DNA of 64,000 bases from Herbaspirillum autotrophicum (GTDB taxonomy: Bacteria; Pseudomonadota; Gammaproteobacteria; Burkholderiales; Burkholderiaceae_D): contig NZ_LFLS01000011.1 in assembly GCF_001189915.1 (NCBI RefSeq), forward strand, positions 62,001-126,000, given 5' to 3'. This document shows, piece after piece, positions 36,808 through 45,287 of this stretch (position 1 is the stretch's first letter; each line of letters starts with the position of its first letter). The notes beneath the pieces are model-generated. The model saw only the letters and a list, made by a program, of their open reading frames with translations, was not told where the DNA came from and did not search any database. Position numbers and translations under genes: made by a program.

Positions 36808-37257
36808 TCAATCGCCAGCCAAACTGAAGAACCCGTTCAGATAATCGAGCGCAAGACTTGCCCTGATCTCGGCACCGTCGTCGCGTGCCGTCATCAGAAT
36901 GTCAAAATACATCGTATGCGATACATCCCGGTTGCGATCAAGACGTGGTTGCACCTGGATGCGGGTGCTGACCACGCGCGGCTCGAAACGACGTATCACT
37001 TCGCCAATGTGCGCCGCCACATGTACCGGATCGAGGCCAATGCCGCCTGATATTTGCAGCGGCGGGCAACCGTAATTCAATACCGAATACGCAACCGGAC
37101 TGCTATCCGAGGCGTTGATTCGCCCGCCGCGCAGCGAACAATTCATCAATTCAACCAGATGATGCGCAACGATTTCCCGCAACGAGTCGTGGTGAAATCG
37201 TTTCGACAGCTTGTTGTAGAGTGAATGTGCGCTCACATGCATATTTCCGTGTGTCAC
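36808..37257 (-). CDS. tssE: Type VI baseplate protein TssE (gp25-like)
   Basis: About 149 residues with the gp25/lysozyme-like wedge fold: SLYNKLSKRFH at the N-terminus, SVLNYGCPPLQ, and the conserved IRRFEPRVVSTRIQV (the EPR motif of the gp25 family). It links sheath and baseplate. The given start is GTG at 37257; an ATG at 37242 (five residues shorter) is equally possible, and neither has a convincing ribosome-binding site. Confidence 0.92.
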   Translation of the reverse strand: MTHGNMHVSAHSLYNKLSKRFHHDSLREIVAHHLVELMNCSLRGGRINASDSSPVAYSVLNYGCPPLQISGGIGLDPVHVAAHIGEVIRRFEPRVVSTRIQVQPRLDRNRDVSHTMYFDILMTARDDGAEIRASLALDYLNGFFSLAGD

Positions 37258-37309
37258 GCCTTGAATCGCGACACCTCCATGGTTTATTCGAAAGAAAAAT
37301 TCTCTCGGA

Positions 37310-37837
37310 TCAGATTGGCGCGTTCAACTTGAGATCGTAGCCAGCCTTGATGACCGCTCCCATGGCGCCATCATCGCGCTGTTCGCGGTACTCGAATTCG
37401 ATCTGTGCAAAATTGATCTTGATCTCATCCGTCGGCAGCACGTTGTCGACTTCACCACTGCCATGACCGAGCAGCGAAAACGGCATGTTGCCAAGCGTGC
37501 GAAACGAAGACACCAAACCGCTGGCGAAGGAAATCGTAAGAAATTCCTGCTGTCCCTTGCCCGACTTGCGGCAGATCAACTTGGCGCTGCCGATATGGTC
37601 ACCGGTTGCGCACATCAGAAACAGCTTCGGAGAGGCCTTGTTCGACACCATTCGAAACTCGAAGTCTTTCATCTCGACCTTGCCAGCACCGCCGCCACTG
37701 CCGAATCCCCAGCGCCCCGAATTTTCTTCCGCCCATTGCCAGCTCTGGATCTGGATCAGCCCCGGATACTGTTGGTCGGTCGACTCGCCTTCAACGCCAT
37801 CGATTTGCAGAAAATAATCAACCAATGCATTTGCCAT
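37310..37837 (-). CDS. hcp: Type VI tube protein Hcp (TssD)
   Basis: A 175-residue Hcp, the hexameric ring that stacks into the inner tube. It has the family start DYFLQIDGVEGES, the SWQWAEENSG strand, and KVEMKDFEF; the C-terminus contains IEFEYREQ. The Gly-rich insertion GFGSGGGAGK after SGRW is typical of betaproteobacterial Hcp. It has its own leader (148 bases to tssC, 53 bases to tssE), compatible with high expression. Confidence 0.95.
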   Translation of the reverse strand: MANALVDYFLQIDGVEGESTDQQYPGLIQIQSWQWAEENSGRWGFGSGGGAGKVEMKDFEFRMVSNKASPKLFLMCATGDHIGSAKLICRKSGKGQQEFLTISFASGLVSSFRTLGNMPFSLLGHGSGEVDNVLPTDEIKINFAQIEFEYREQRDDGAMGAVIKAGYDLKLNAPI

Positions 37838-37984
37838 TCTAAGGTTCCTAAATTAGGTTAAAAAACAACTGGTCCACCGTGCACACAATCTTGTCGCGCA
37901 ACGCCACTCACTGCGATGTCGCTGCACGACATTTCGAAATCCACCATCTGTCGCATGAATCGAAAAGTCTCCGGTCTTCTCAAA

Positions 37985-39496
37985 TCAATTTTCGACATCC
38001 AGCTTGGTCGATGGCAGCTTCGAAACCAGTCGGAGGGACACGGTCAATCCTTCCAACTGAAAATGAGGGCGCAAGAAAAATTGCGCGCGATAATATCCGG
38101 GGTTTTCCGGAATTTCGTCGACCACCACCTCGGCGGCCGACAACGGACGCCGCGACTTGGTGGTCTCGCTCGAAATCGACGGGTCACCGTCGACATAATT
38201 CATCAACCAGTCGTTCAGCCAGCGCTGGGTATCCTCACGCGACTTGAATGTACCGATCTTGTCGCGGACGATGCATTTCAGATAATGCGCAAAACGGCAG
38301 GTCGCAAAAATGTATGGCAGGCGCGATGACAGATTGGCATTCGCCGTCGCATCGTCGTCTTCATAGATTGCCGGACGATGCACGGTTTTCGCGCCGATGA
38401 AGGCCGCCGTGTCAGAGTTCTTCCGGTACACCAGCGGCATCAGGCCGGATTCCGACAATTCGTGCTCGCGACGGTCAGAAATGGCGATTTCCGTCGGACA
38501 ACTCAATTCAACTTCATTGTCCTGCGATGGCGAAATGAACTTGGGCAGTACTTCGACTGCGCCACCGGACTCGATGCCGCGTATCTTCGTGCACCAGCCA
38601 TACGTCTTGAACGCACGGGTTATATTGGCCCCCATTGCATAGGCAGAATTCGCCCAGCAGAAATCTTTTGAAGAATCAGGATCGACTTTTTCCTCGAAAC
38701 CGAATTCCTCGACCGGTAGCGTTTTCGCGCCATAAGGCACGCGCGCCAGAAAACGCGGAAGGGTCAACGCCAGATAGCGGGAGTCATTGCTTTCCCGCAA
38801 GCGACGCCAGAATGCGTATTCGGTTGAGGTAAAAATCTTGGACACATCGCGCGGATTCGACAATTCGTTCCAGTTGTCCATCTGCAGCAGTCCCGGTGCG
38901 GCTGCGGAGATAAATGGCGCGTGCGCAGCGGCCGCGATTTTCGACATTTCAGTCAGGATCGATACATCCTGCATGCTGTGATCGAACTGATAGTCCCCGA
39001 TCAGACAGCCAAACGGCTCGCCGCCAAACTGTCCGTATTCTTGTTCGTACACCATCTTGAAAATCGGACTCTGGTCCCACACCACACCTTTGAAGCGTCG
39101 CAGTGTCTTGCCAAGATCTGCCTTCGATATGTTCAGGTAACGAATTTTCAGATTTTCGCTGGTGTCCGTGTTCGAGACCAGATAATGCAAACCGCGCCAC
39201 GCACCTTCCAGCGTCTGAAAATGCTTGTTGTGCAGCACCTCGGTTAACTGGTCGGAAATCTTCTTGTCCAGTTCCGCAATCAGTTGCTCGACGGTCTGCG
39301 CAACGTCTTCCCGAATCACCACCCGGCTACCGCGCGCATACGTCAGCAATGTCTCGACGGCACTCTGGACCGCCTCAGCGGCTTCATTCGTCCTGGGCCG
39401 GAACGAGCGACGCAGAATGTCTTTCAGGTCGCCATCAATGCGTTCTTCTACAACGACGCGCTCTGGCGCCGATTCAATCTGGCCGGAAATACTCAT
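37985..39496 (-). CDS. tssC: Type VI contractile sheath large subunit TssC (VipB)
   Basis: A 503-residue sheath protein. Characteristic parts are the N-terminal LIAELDKKISDQLTEVLHNKHFQTLEGAWRGL, the FGCLIGDYQFDH segment and the C-terminal HYLKCIVRDKIG...WLNDWLMNYVDG and LRPHFQLEGLTVSLRLVS. With TssB it forms the contractile tail sheath recycled by ClpV. The ATG overlaps the tssB stop by four bases. Confidence 0.96.
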   Translation of the reverse strand: MSISGQIESAPERVVVEERIDGDLKDILRRSFRPRTNEAAEAVQSAVETLLTYARGSRVVIREDVAQTVEQLIAELDKKISDQLTEVLHNKHFQTLEGAWRGLHYLVSNTDTSENLKIRYLNISKADLGKTLRRFKGVVWDQSPIFKMVYEQEYGQFGGEPFGCLIGDYQFDHSMQDVSILTEMSKIAAAAHAPFISAAAPGLLQMDNWNELSNPRDVSKIFTSTEYAFWRRLRESNDSRYLALTLPRFLARVPYGAKTLPVEEFGFEEKVDPDSSKDFCWANSAYAMGANITRAFKTYGWCTKIRGIESGGAVEVLPKFISPSQDNEVELSCPTEIAISDRREHELSESGLMPLVYRKNSDTAAFIGAKTVHRPAIYEDDDATANANLSSRLPYIFATCRFAHYLKCIVRDKIGTFKSREDTQRWLNDWLMNYVDGDPSISSETTKSRRPLSAAEVVVDEIPENPGYYRAQFFLRPHFQLEGLTVSLRLVSKLPSTKLDVEN

Positions 39497-40053
39497 TCTC
39501 CCTCCTGACCAGGTGCCGGGTTCTCTGGCGTCGTACCGGCAGGAGCCGCTTCAGAAACGGCCGCCTTGAGACCATCCCAGTCCGGATTCTTGAGCAATTC
39601 CTGGATCAGATCCTCGGCTGCTACCTTGCCATCCATGTACGTCAGCAATTCCTTGAGGCGATTGCGCGCCTCAAGCAACATCGACAGTTCAGGGATACGC
39701 CTGACGACTTCCGCCGGTTCGAAAGACTCCATTGATGTGAACGTCAGATCAATTGGAATCAGCGTACCATCGTCCGTGAGCACGTTTTTCACGTGATAAT
39801 TCAACGACGGCCGGATCTGCTGCATGCGCTCATCAAAATTCTCGACATCGATTTCCGAAAACCGGCGTTCCTCGACCGGCCCCAGCGACGCGACGTTATC
39901 GCCGGACAAATCCGCCATCACGCCTGCCACAAAAGGCAATTCGACCTTTTTCTGGGAACCGTAGATTTCCACGTCGTATTCAATCTGCACCCGGGGAGCA
40001 CGGCTTTTCCCGATGAACTTCTGCCCGTCTGTTTGACGCACCATATTATTCAT
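39493..40053 (-). CDS. tssB: Type VI contractile sheath small subunit TssB (VipA)
   Basis: A 186-residue TssB: SRAPRVQIEYDVEIYGSQKKVELPFVAGVMADLSG at the N-terminus and the MLLEARNRLKELLTYMDGK helix near residue 140 are diagnostic. The C-terminal tail is Ala/Pro/Glu-rich. It forms heterodimers with TssC. A 22-base gap separates it from tssA. Confidence 0.95.
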   Translation of the reverse strand: MNNMVRQTDGQKFIGKSRAPRVQIEYDVEIYGSQKKVELPFVAGVMADLSGDNVASLGPVEERRFSEIDVENFDERMQQIRPSLNYHVKNVLTDDGTLIPIDLTFTSMESFEPAEVVRRIPELSMLLEARNRLKELLTYMDGKVAAEDLIQELLKNPDWDGLKAAVSEAAPAGTTPENPAPGQEGE

Positions 40054-40075
40054 ACTCCTAGATCAAAAACATCAA

Positions 40076-41008
40076 TTACCTGACGACAGCGCCGGGGCGA
40101 TCTATCTGGGTAGCCAATGCCCCGCCCTCCGCATAGAGTTCTGCCATCACTTCCTCGAAACTTGCTCCGAGCATGCGTCGAACGCGCAACAAGAAAATCG
40201 GTGCGGGATGACTCGGCTCATGAATCCGAAAATATTCAACGATCCGATCCAGCGCTATCTCCACGCCCTTTCGCGTCGTCACTTCAGCTATGCCGTCGAC
40301 AATTTTTGCGCGTTCGACAGCGACAACTCCCCCAGGCTCGCCGGTGCCGACATCGGCGAAAACCGCGACAGAGACAGCAGCGACGCTCAATCGCGCCAGC
40401 GCCCGGCCCAGCAACTGCAAAACGTCCGAGACATCGAAATGCTGCTCAGCGAGCATCATCAAGCCATCCATTTTCAGGAAAGCACCCTGAATTTCCGTCA
40501 ACAAGTCAAGCGCCGTCGCCTTGAGCTCCTTATCATCGTGAATCGCACTGCCTTCTCCGCTGACAAACGCATTGAGCGAGATACCTGTCGTTCCAAAACT
40601 CGCATTGCCGAGCTGATGCAAAAATTGCGGCTCTGATATCCAGCGCAAGTGCAAGGTATGAATCTCTCGGGGAGACTCCCCTGGCAAGGCCCGCGGGTGA
40701 ATCTCATCAACTGGCGAACTCATGATGTCGGCGAGCACGTTGATGCCCTCCGCCAGTCCGGCCATTCCTCTTCTCGCCATGCAGGCACGCATGTACCAGA
40801 TCGCCACACGAATATCCTTCGCCCGCGCCAGAAGCCCGAGACAGGAGGTTTCGATCGAACTCCATTGAAAACTGCTCTCGCCTTTTCTCTGCGGCGCATT
40901 GCCGACCGCGTCGTATTCACAAATCGCGGCGTCAATCAGAGCGAAGTCCTCGTCAAAATCCAACGCATGAAGCTCCAACACGTTTTCGTTCCGAGAATCC
41001 TTGTCCAT
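40076..41008 (-). CDS. tssA: Type VI protein TssA (short, ImpA_N form)
   Basis: A 310-residue TssA of the short class. The N-terminal ImpA_N domain is readable (SSFQWSSIETSCLGLLARAKDIRVAIWYMRACMARRGMAGLAEGINVL); the C-terminal region (EVTTRKGVEIALDRIVEYFRIHEPSHPAPIFLLRVRRMLG) matches the conserved end that contacts baseplate or distal sheath. The ATG at 41006-41008 is preceded by GGGAGGCGTA; the frame is open 180 bases further upstream but that extension is not TssA-like. First gene of the locus. Confidence 0.92.
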   Translation of the reverse strand: MDKDSRNENVLELHALDFDEDFALIDAAICEYDAVGNAPQRKGESSFQWSSIETSCLGLLARAKDIRVAIWYMRACMARRGMAGLAEGINVLADIMSSPVDEIHPRALPGESPREIHTLHLRWISEPQFLHQLGNASFGTTGISLNAFVSGEGSAIHDDKELKATALDLLTEIQGAFLKMDGLMMLAEQHFDVSDVLQLLGRALARLSVAAVSVAVFADVGTGEPGGVVAVERAKIVDGIAEVTTRKGVEIALDRIVEYFRIHEPSHPAPIFLLRVRRMLGASFEEVMAELYAEGGALATQIDRPGAVVR

Positions 41009-41642
41009 TACGCCTCCCGATTCATGCTGCTGAAACCAAATCGATTTCCTTTTTTTGCAGAGAAAAATCCGCCACGCCAAAACACTTCGCTGGTTGAACA
41101 ACAAGCGTCGCGCAGTCGCTGCGCCATGACACAAGCACACTGCATTCACGTTGGAGTCACAATGAATTGAGCGGCTTTTTGTTGGCAAGAAAATAATACA
41201 ACTATATTTTTGGTTCAGTGCTAGCTACTTCTGTTGAGGGTGTTACCCAAACAAGCAACACCGGGAAGGCGAACCGAAGCGTGGCTGCCGATGAGAATTC
41301 GACACGATTGAAATTTTGAAATTTTTATTGTTCAACATGTCGATCTTTCGGACTAATCCTATATTTATTTGAGAAATGAATACTTAAAGTGGCATGCCTG
41401 ACAATTAATTGATCAGGTGTGGAGACAAAAAAAAGAAACAAGAATGCGCCGTATCGTTTTGAAAACAAGATGACTGATCGGTTGCTACCGAGAAGCGAAG
41501 CACCCCTCAACAAAGTTCATCTGGCGGCCGCAGCGCTGCTTTTCTCAACGCCTTTGCGTTACGGTGTCGCGCAGTCATCTGCTCCCGATTGAAACCATGG
41601 CGACCAGCCGATACTGAAAAGTACATTGTTTGGAGGCGGCAA
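41009..41642. other. Divergent regulatory region between tssA and the LysR gene
   Basis: About 630 bases, distinctly AT-richer than the flanking genes, with no convincing gene. It must hold the promoter of the T6SS locus (minus) and of the LysR regulator (plus). A minus-strand TATTAT/TATAGT-rich patch lies at about 41195-41215. A weak match to the RcsB-like box of the fimbrial region is at 41348. I found no sigma-54 (GG-N10-GC) promoter that stood out. Confidence 0.45.
41348..41361. promoter_or_regulatory. Weak RcsB-box-like site before the T6SS locus
   Basis: TCGGACTAATCCTA agrees with 10 of the 14 positions of the box TARGMCCRGTCCTA found around the fimbrial genes and keeps the GGAC/TCCTA arms. 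It lies 340 bases upstream of tssA and 280 bases upstream of the LysR start, so assignment is tentative. Confidence 0.3.
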
Positions 41643-42569
41643 ATGAATATGGATTTGAACAGGAATCGCATGCGGTACTTCGAGGCTGTGAAGGAACATA
41701 AATCGATTCGACGGGCAGCCGAACAACTCAATGCCAAACCGTCTGTCATTACCCGACAGATACAAACGCTTGAAAATGAAATCGGCACCGAGTTATTCGA
41801 GCGCAATCACAAAGGCATGATTCCTACCGAAGCGGCCTATTTTCTGACCGAGTTCTGGCTCAGTTGTCTCGCGCAAAAAGAAAATCTGGACGACCAACTA
41901 CGCACTCTGCGCGAGATACAACATGGTCATATTCAAATTTCGCTGTGTGAAGACGTGGCAGAGAGTTTTTTGAATGAAGCATTGTCTGAATTCATTCACC
42001 TCTATCCCAAGGTCGAGATTGTCGCCAACGTCCGGGCAACCAATGCAATTATCGGTAACGTGGTGGAAAACGTCGCTCATATCGGCATCGCATACAATCC
42101 GCCCATGTGTGCCGATATAGACACTCATGCCAGTTCGCGACATTGCATCGTCGCGGCAATGAGACCAGGACATGCCCTTGCGCAACGCACTGGCCCCATT
42201 TCACTTCAGGATGCAATTGAATATCCCTGCGGATTGATGCCGACCTCCTACGGCCTCGGGCAACTGGTTCAAAATATCGCCTGCGCTGAAGCGTTGACAA
42301 TCAAGGCCGCTTTTACATCAAACACGCTGCTCATGCTGAAACAGTACGCGAAGGCTTCCGATGGCATTTCCTTCCTGACTGATTTCTCGGTAAGACGTGA
42401 AATTGCCGCAGGAGAGCTGGTTGCCATTCCTCTCGCTCACCCCCTGTTGAACAATCAACATGTCAAGGTATTGGTAAAAGCCAAACGCCCGTTGACGCGC
42501 GCCGTCCAGGAGTTACTGACACATATCAAGCAACGAATGACAGTATTTAATGACGCCGGCTTCGATTGA
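41643..42569 (+). CDS. LysR-family transcriptional regulator
   Basis: A 308-residue LysR regulator: an N-terminal winged helix (about residues 5-65: RMRYFEAVKEHKSIRRAAEQLNAKPSVITRQIQTLENEIGTELFERNHKGMIPTEAA) and a periplasmic-binding-like effector domain (about 90-300). The ATG at 41643 has GGAGG seven bases upstream, which decides the start. It is transcribed away from the T6SS locus and toward the acyl carrier protein operon (convergent). It could regulate either; LysR proteins usually control the divergent neighbour, here tssA. Effector unknown. Confidence 0.9.
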   Translation: MNMDLNRNRMRYFEAVKEHKSIRRAAEQLNAKPSVITRQIQTLENEIGTELFERNHKGMIPTEAAYFLTEFWLSCLAQKENLDDQLRTLREIQHGHIQISLCEDVAESFLNEALSEFIHLYPKVEIVANVRATNAIIGNVVENVAHIGIAYNPPMCADIDTHASSRHCIVAAMRPGHALAQRTGPISLQDAIEYPCGLMPTSYGLGQLVQNIACAEALTIKAAFTSNTLLMLKQYAKASDGISFLTDFSVRREIAAGELVAIPLAHPLLNNQHVKVLVKAKRPLTRAVQELLTHIKQRMTVFNDAGFD

Positions 42570-42575
42570 AGCCGG
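42556..42575 (+). terminator. Hairpin overlapping the LysR stop codon
   Basis: CCGGCTTC-GATT-GAAGCCGG, a perfect 8-bp stem spanning the TGA at 42567-42569. No T run follows directly; a second small hairpin (GCAG-AAAA-CTGC then TTCTTCTT) lies at about 42587-42605. Terminator by position. Confidence 0.4.
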
Positions 42576-43093
42576 TACGTGATGTGCAGAAAACTGCTTC
42601 TTCTTGATTGTTGACTCGCGCGGAAAGCCGGTTCATCCGGCCGTAGATTCGCATGCAGACCTGCTCCCCGCTTACGACGTCATCCGGCGCAAACAATCGG
42701 GCAGGAATCCGGGGCAATCGACATGGCCTTTTCCCGAGTGATTGACGAGTTACCGCGCAAAAAAGCCCCGCTCCGGGGGGGACGGATCGGGGCAAAAAAT
42801 GCAGTTCTGCTTGCGCAAAAACTACACCAGGTCGTCAGTTGGTTGAGGGAAACTGACGACCCGTAGAAAGATAACAACATATTTCGTTGCGTTGGCATCC
42901 GCTCTCACGCAAAACACGGAGCTGTTGCGCGTGCGTACCAATGCATTGTCTGAGCAGGTAGTTACGCAAGCGACGGCGCCATTTCATTTACCCTCGACAT
43001 GGCTTGATACTCTCTTACTTTTCAGGAAATCCGGCACCGCCGCTTTTCAATTTCCCGGCCAGCCGCGCGACGAACCGACTGGGAAAACCCGGC
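42570..43093. other. Gene-free region between convergent units
   Basis: Apart from the two hairpin structures listed here I see no gene. The 95-codon plus-strand frame at 42892-43179 lacks a ribosome-binding site, has no family features and overlaps the end of the gene at 43094. Confidence 0.4.
42759..42793 (-). terminator. Intrinsic terminator of the ACP/ketosynthase operon
   Basis: On the minus strand a GC-rich stem (GCCCCG with CGGGGC, extended inside by TCCG/CGGA) is followed by TTTTTT. It lies about 300 bases after the gene at 43094, the last of the minus-strand operon. Confidence 0.7.
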
Positions 43094-43498
43094 TCAATGA
43101 CTTACCGACTTGCCATTCCACAATGTCTTCCAGCTGTTCTCTTTTGCCAGCAAACCGATCACTGAACATAACGGCTTGAAAAATATCTCGCGCAAAATCC
43201 AGCCTTTCCGGTTTCCTGTTGCACGCATGCCCATTTGGTAAGCGATATCTTCGACAAACCAGGTGACAGGAATCTGTGCGATTTTTGCAAAAACAGGATA
43301 TCGCTGCATCAGTCGTACATAAGGAACGCCCCAGAAATGATAGCCACGCAAAGTACGCTCAGAGAAATTCTCTTTGCTGTACAGCACATCGGCCCGCCAA
43401 AGTTCCATGTCAACACTGCCGATCCGGCACAGCTCCGTGCAGATGACTTTCTGGCTAGGCTCCCATACCGGGACTTCTTGTGTTTTCAAGATTTTCAT
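43094..43498 (-). CDS. Unknown 134-residue protein in the ACP/ketosynthase operon
   Basis: Starts 17 bases after the ketosynthase stop, on the same strand. The protein has a Cys-x3-Cys (CTELC) near residue 20, a run of aromatic residues (GYHFWGVPYVRLMQRYPVFAKIAQIPVTWFVEDIAYQMG) and a basic helix-forming C-terminus (KGWILREIFFKPLCSVIGLLAK). No signal peptide; possibly peripheral to the membrane. I do not recognise a family. Co-transcription suggests it works with the carrier protein and ketosynthase, perhaps as a cyclase, tailoring or partner protein. Confidence 0.65.
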   Translation of the reverse strand: MKILKTQEVPVWEPSQKVICTELCRIGSVDMELWRADVLYSKENFSERTLRGYHFWGVPYVRLMQRYPVFAKIAQIPVTWFVEDIAYQMGMRATGNRKGWILREIFFKPLCSVIGLLAKENSWKTLWNGKSVSH

Positions 43499-43515
43499 TT
43501 GATTTCCTATGTTAT

Positions 43516-44748
43516 CTAAGTATGATTTTTCACAACCAGCACCGTATTACTACCACCAAAAGCAAATGAATTTGATACCGCATATTCAAGACCAGTCACT
43601 GGCAATCCTCGCTGTGGTACGTAATTCAAATCACACGCACTGTCTGCCTGCGACCAATGCGTGGTGGGCGGCACAATCTGCGTTTTCAAAGCAAGAATGG
43701 TCGCAATCATTTCTATCGCGCCTGCGGCACCCAGCAAATGGCCGTGTGCCGACTTGGTGCTGCTGACCGGGATACGATAGGCATGCTCGCCCAACATTTC
43801 CTTGATCAGTGCTGTTTCAACCACGTCGCCGACTTTGGTGGCGGTGCCATGCGCATTGATATAGCCGATTTTTTCCGGCGCGATCCCTGCATCCGTCAGG
43901 GCCCGGCCAAAAGCAAGCTTTTGCCCGTTCAAATCCGGTTTCGACAACGACTTGGCATCATTGCTGACCCCATAGCCGACAATTTCCGCGATTGGCCTGG
44001 CACCACGCTGCAACGCATGCTCCAGCGACTCCAGTACCAATACCGCAGCGCCTTCCGCCAATGCAAACCCGCTCCGGTCCGCACTAAAAGGGCGGCAGCC
44101 AGTGCCCGGCGAATCGCCTGGTTCCTTGCACAACACTTTCATATCGATCCACGACTGGATGATCGCCGGCACCAACAGCGCTTCAGCACCGCCGGCCAGC
44201 GCGACATCAAGATAGCCGTCGCGAATCCGCCGAAAAGCCTCACCGATCGCCACGCTTGATGATGAGCAAGCACACGAATAGGTTTGCGATTCGCCCTGTA
44301 TGCCATAACGCAAACCGATGTGCGAAGCTGGCGCATGGGTCATCGCAGCCAGCACGATCAGCATTTTCTTCTGCGGCGATATCTTGTAAAAATCGAAAAA
44401 ACCTTCTTGCAAGGATTGGGCACCACCCATTCCACTGCCAAAGAAAACCCCCGCTGACTCACCGAGCGGCAACGGGAGCGTACTCCCTGCCGAATCGATG
44501 GCTTGCCTGGCGGCGATGAGCGCCAGTTGACTGACACGATCAAGTTGCCGGTTTTCCAATGTGGAAAAATGCGCATCCATATCGATATCGACAACGCCTA
44601 AACCTCGTGTCGCGCATAATTCACTGACCATGCGTATGCCAGTGGCACCCGCAGTCAGATTCGCAAAGAAATCGTCGACGTTATTGCCTAGCGGTGTAAC
44701 CGCTCCCATGCCGGTGACAACCACCCTGCGTGCAGCAAGCATATTCAT
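43516..44748 (-). CDS. FabF-like beta-ketoacyl synthase of a specialised pathway
   Basis: A 410-residue KAS II-type condensing enzyme with the complete Cys-His-His triad: Cys161 (CACSSSS), His300 (NAHGTATKVGD) and His335 (KSAHGHLLGAAG), and the C-terminal FGGSNTVLV. It should extend an acyl chain on the carrier protein by decarboxylative condensation. The active-site context CACSSSS differs from housekeeping FabF (usually TACTSG/TACA), and there is no fabG, fabD or fabZ nearby, so it is probably dedicated to a secondary acyl product. The ATG at 44746-44748 follows GGGGGC; the in-frame upstream TTG is less likely. Confidence 0.88.
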   Translation of the reverse strand: MNMLAARRVVVTGMGAVTPLGNNVDDFFANLTAGATGIRMVSELCATRGLGVVDIDMDAHFSTLENRQLDRVSQLALIAARQAIDSAGSTLPLPLGESAGVFFGSGMGGAQSLQEGFFDFYKISPQKKMLIVLAAMTHAPASHIGLRYGIQGESQTYSCACSSSSVAIGEAFRRIRDGYLDVALAGGAEALLVPAIIQSWIDMKVLCKEPGDSPGTGCRPFSADRSGFALAEGAAVLVLESLEHALQRGARPIAEIVGYGVSNDAKSLSKPDLNGQKLAFGRALTDAGIAPEKIGYINAHGTATKVGDVVETALIKEMLGEHAYRIPVSSTKSAHGHLLGAAGAIEMIATILALKTQIVPPTTHWSQADSACDLNYVPQRGLPVTGLEYAVSNSFAFGGSNTVLVVKNHT

Positions 44749-44803
44749 TTTCAAGCCCCCTTTTTCCGCCCTGGAACTTGCAGTTCCATTTTTCGGGCAT
44801 CGT

Positions 44804-45121
44804 CTATGCCTGCGATTTTTCTTTCTTCAATTCCGTTTTCTGTTGATTTTTCTGGCGCTGGTATTGTTGTAAAAAACCATCAGCCAGTTCGTCGATATCT
44901 GTCGGAAATGCTTCCTTGTCAACACCTTCAAAGTTCAGTTCGACGTCATAATGCTTTTCCAGCAGCAACTGGATTTCAACCATCGCCAACGAATCGAAAT
45001 GCTCGATCAAGGTATCGAATTTCTTTCCTGACAATACCAATTCCCGATCAATGCCCATATATTCGCTGACCAATGTCGCCATTTGATTTTTTACCTCATC
45101 AATTGTCAATTCCGGCTTCAT
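44804..45121 (-). CDS. Acyl carrier protein
   Basis: A 105-residue carrier protein with the phosphopantetheine attachment site FDSLAMVEIQ (Ser44) and the usual helix pattern (VKNQMATLVSEYMGID...VELNFEGVDKEAFPTDIDELADGF). The last 17 residues are a Lys/Gln/Glu-rich tail (QRQKNQQKTELKKEK) not seen in housekeeping AcpP. GGGGGGGTAATAAA precedes the ATG. First gene of the minus-strand operon with the ketosynthase and the unknown 43094 gene; sits 166 bases after the fimbrial adhesin. Confidence 0.88.
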   Translation of the reverse strand: MKPELTIDEVKNQMATLVSEYMGIDRELVLSGKKFDTLIEHFDSLAMVEIQLLLEKHYDVELNFEGVDKEAFPTDIDELADGFLQQYQRQKNQQKTELKKEKSQA

Positions 45122-45287
45122 TTTATTACCCCCCCGTAAATTAGTAACGTATCAACAACATACGCCAATCAGACTGGCTGATCGCCAGCCCTGCCATCGA
45201 TGCAGCATCTCCACAAGCATTCTTGCTTAATCCTGCAGCGAGCTCAAACTATTTTCAACTACGACTTAACCGTATCCGCACTACCCG

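Noticed and set aside
41009-41188. 60-residue N-terminal extension of TssA
   Set aside because: Cysteine/arginine-rich and unlike TssA; the ATG at 41008 has a strong ribosome-binding site.
42892-43179. 95-codon plus-strand frame between LysR and the unknown gene
   Set aside because: No ribosome-binding site, no recognisable domain, overlaps the minus-strand gene end at 43094.
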